Below, one piece after another: positions 6,870 to 7,435 of a stretch of 7,435 nt of DNA; the stretch's first letter is position 1, and every line of letters starts with the position of its first letter. The stretch spans positions 1 to 7,435 of the forward strand of contig CAIRMS010000395.1 of NCBI GenBank assembly GCA_903879765.1. Direction: 5' to 3'. The stretch comes from an uncultured Flavobacteriales bacterium. GTDB lineage: Bacteria; Bacteroidota; Bacteroidia; Flavobacteriales_D; Crocinitomicaceae. The notes beneath the pieces are model-generated. The model did no database searches. It worked only from the letters and a program-made list of their open reading frames with translations, and had not been told where the DNA came from. Both the position numbers and the translations under genes were made by a program.

Positions 6870-7435
6870 TTATTGAATGCGTTTTTCGGATGAAACAATC
6901 AAGTTTTGCTGTGTTTTCGCTTCCTCAATGAATACATCGCGTAGCAAGGTTTTTTTGTCACTTCGTTCAACGGCATCTTTAAAAAAGTCCATGCGATCTC
7001 CACCGTTGGCAAGGTAATCAGATGTTATGACCCAAATAAATTGAGTATTTTCCGATACACCGTTCACCATCAACTTACCTTGAGTCATCGATGCATTTGA
7101 AATTGGTTCTCCACCGCTTTGTAGCAGGTAGTTTTGGATTTTCTCCAAAGATGAAATGGGTAATCGTAACCAAACGACACTGTTTTCAAAAGGCATGATT
7201 CGGAAAATATCACCCAGTGTTACTGGCCCTTTTCCAAGTGAAGAGCGTATCCCACCGGTATTTAACAAACAGAAGATTGGCTCCGACATTTTTACCGCTC
7301 TTGTTTGATTCACAAATAAGGCATCGCTCGTCCAATTCCCTAATAAACTCGAAGGTCGACCAACTTCCATTGAAATACTATTTTCTGCGAGAATTTGATT
7401 CATGGCACGATCCATAGAATCTTTAAATGGTAAGA
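6870..7435 (-). CDS. 5'-nucleotidase C-terminal-domain protein (5' end beyond window)
   Basis: This stand-alone version of the substrate-binding domain of the 5'-nucleotidase family is cut by the right edge. The frame stays open through 7433 and reads LPFKDS just before an internal Met at 7415, so the true start is outside. Numbered from that Met, visible motifs are SLLGNWTSDAL (23-33), the nucleotide-domain signature NTGGIRSSLGKG (52-63), the family's MPFEN (74-78) and TSDYLANGGD (131-140), the region that in UshA helps form the nucleobase pocket. No metal-binding motifs of the catalytic domain occur in the visible part. The stop codon abuts the start of the metallophosphatase gene (TAAATG), so the two are almost certainly translated from one mRNA and probably act together. 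An export signal would be expected upstream but cannot be seen. Confidence 0.93.
   Translation of the reverse strand, partial: LPFKDSMDRAMNQILAENSISMEVGRPSSLLGNWTSDALFVNQTRAVKMSEPIFCLLNTGGIRSSLGKGPVTLGDIFRIMPFENSVVWLRLPISSLEKIQNYLLQSGGEPISNASMTQGKLMVNGVSENTQFIWVITSDYLANGGDRMDFFKDAVERSDKKTLLRDVFIEEAKTQQNLIVSSEKRIQ

Overview
The window comes from a member of the Bacteroidota, most likely a Flavobacteriales-type genome; the genus cannot be fixed from this sequence. The evidence is a glutamyl-tRNA synthetase of Bacteroidota style, a type IX secretion (T9SS)-like C-terminal sorting domain, a DUF4249 lipoprotein, the absence of clear Shine-Dalgarno sequences, and a TAnnTTTG-type promoter box (TATCTTTG) in front of gltX. 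Coding is dense, with no gene-free stretch longer than about 140 bases. No RNA gene, mobile element, CRISPR array or attachment site was seen.

Layout. Bases 2-1135 (+ strand) hold the end of an Omp85/BamA-TamA-like outer-membrane protein, then rdgB (purine NTP house-cleaning) only 3 bases later. Bases 1113-2997 (- strand) hold gltX followed by folB, overlapping by 17 bases; folB meets rdgB tail to tail with a 23-base overlap. A 136-base divergent intergenic region separates gltX from a small helical protein of unknown function (3134-3517, +), which ends at a hairpin terminator shared with the convergent neighbour. Bases 3558-7435 (- strand) form a four-gene envelope/export cluster. In transcription order it holds a 5'-nucleotidase C-terminal-domain protein (cut by the right edge), a Tat-exported metallophosphatase carrying the matching catalytic domain, a DUF4249 lipoprotein, and a secreted right-handed beta-helix protein with a T9SS-like tail.

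How the genes relate. The left half is mostly housekeeping: clean-up of deaminated nucleotides, folate synthesis, tRNA charging and outer-membrane assembly. The right half is a same-strand cluster of exported proteins. The first two genes touch (TAAATG) and together make up the two domains that classical 5'-nucleotidases carry in one chain. The next two follow after 17 and 67 bases. A role in scavenging phosphate or nucleosides is a reasonable inference for the first pair. The roles of the lipoprotein and the beta-helix protein are unknown.

The window looks largely ordinary. The points most worth a second look are the reverse-ordered split 5'-nucleotidase, the seven-rung cysteine ladder in the beta-helix protein, the DUF4249 lipoprotein with no TonB receptor beside it on either side, and the unrecognised 127-residue helical protein.
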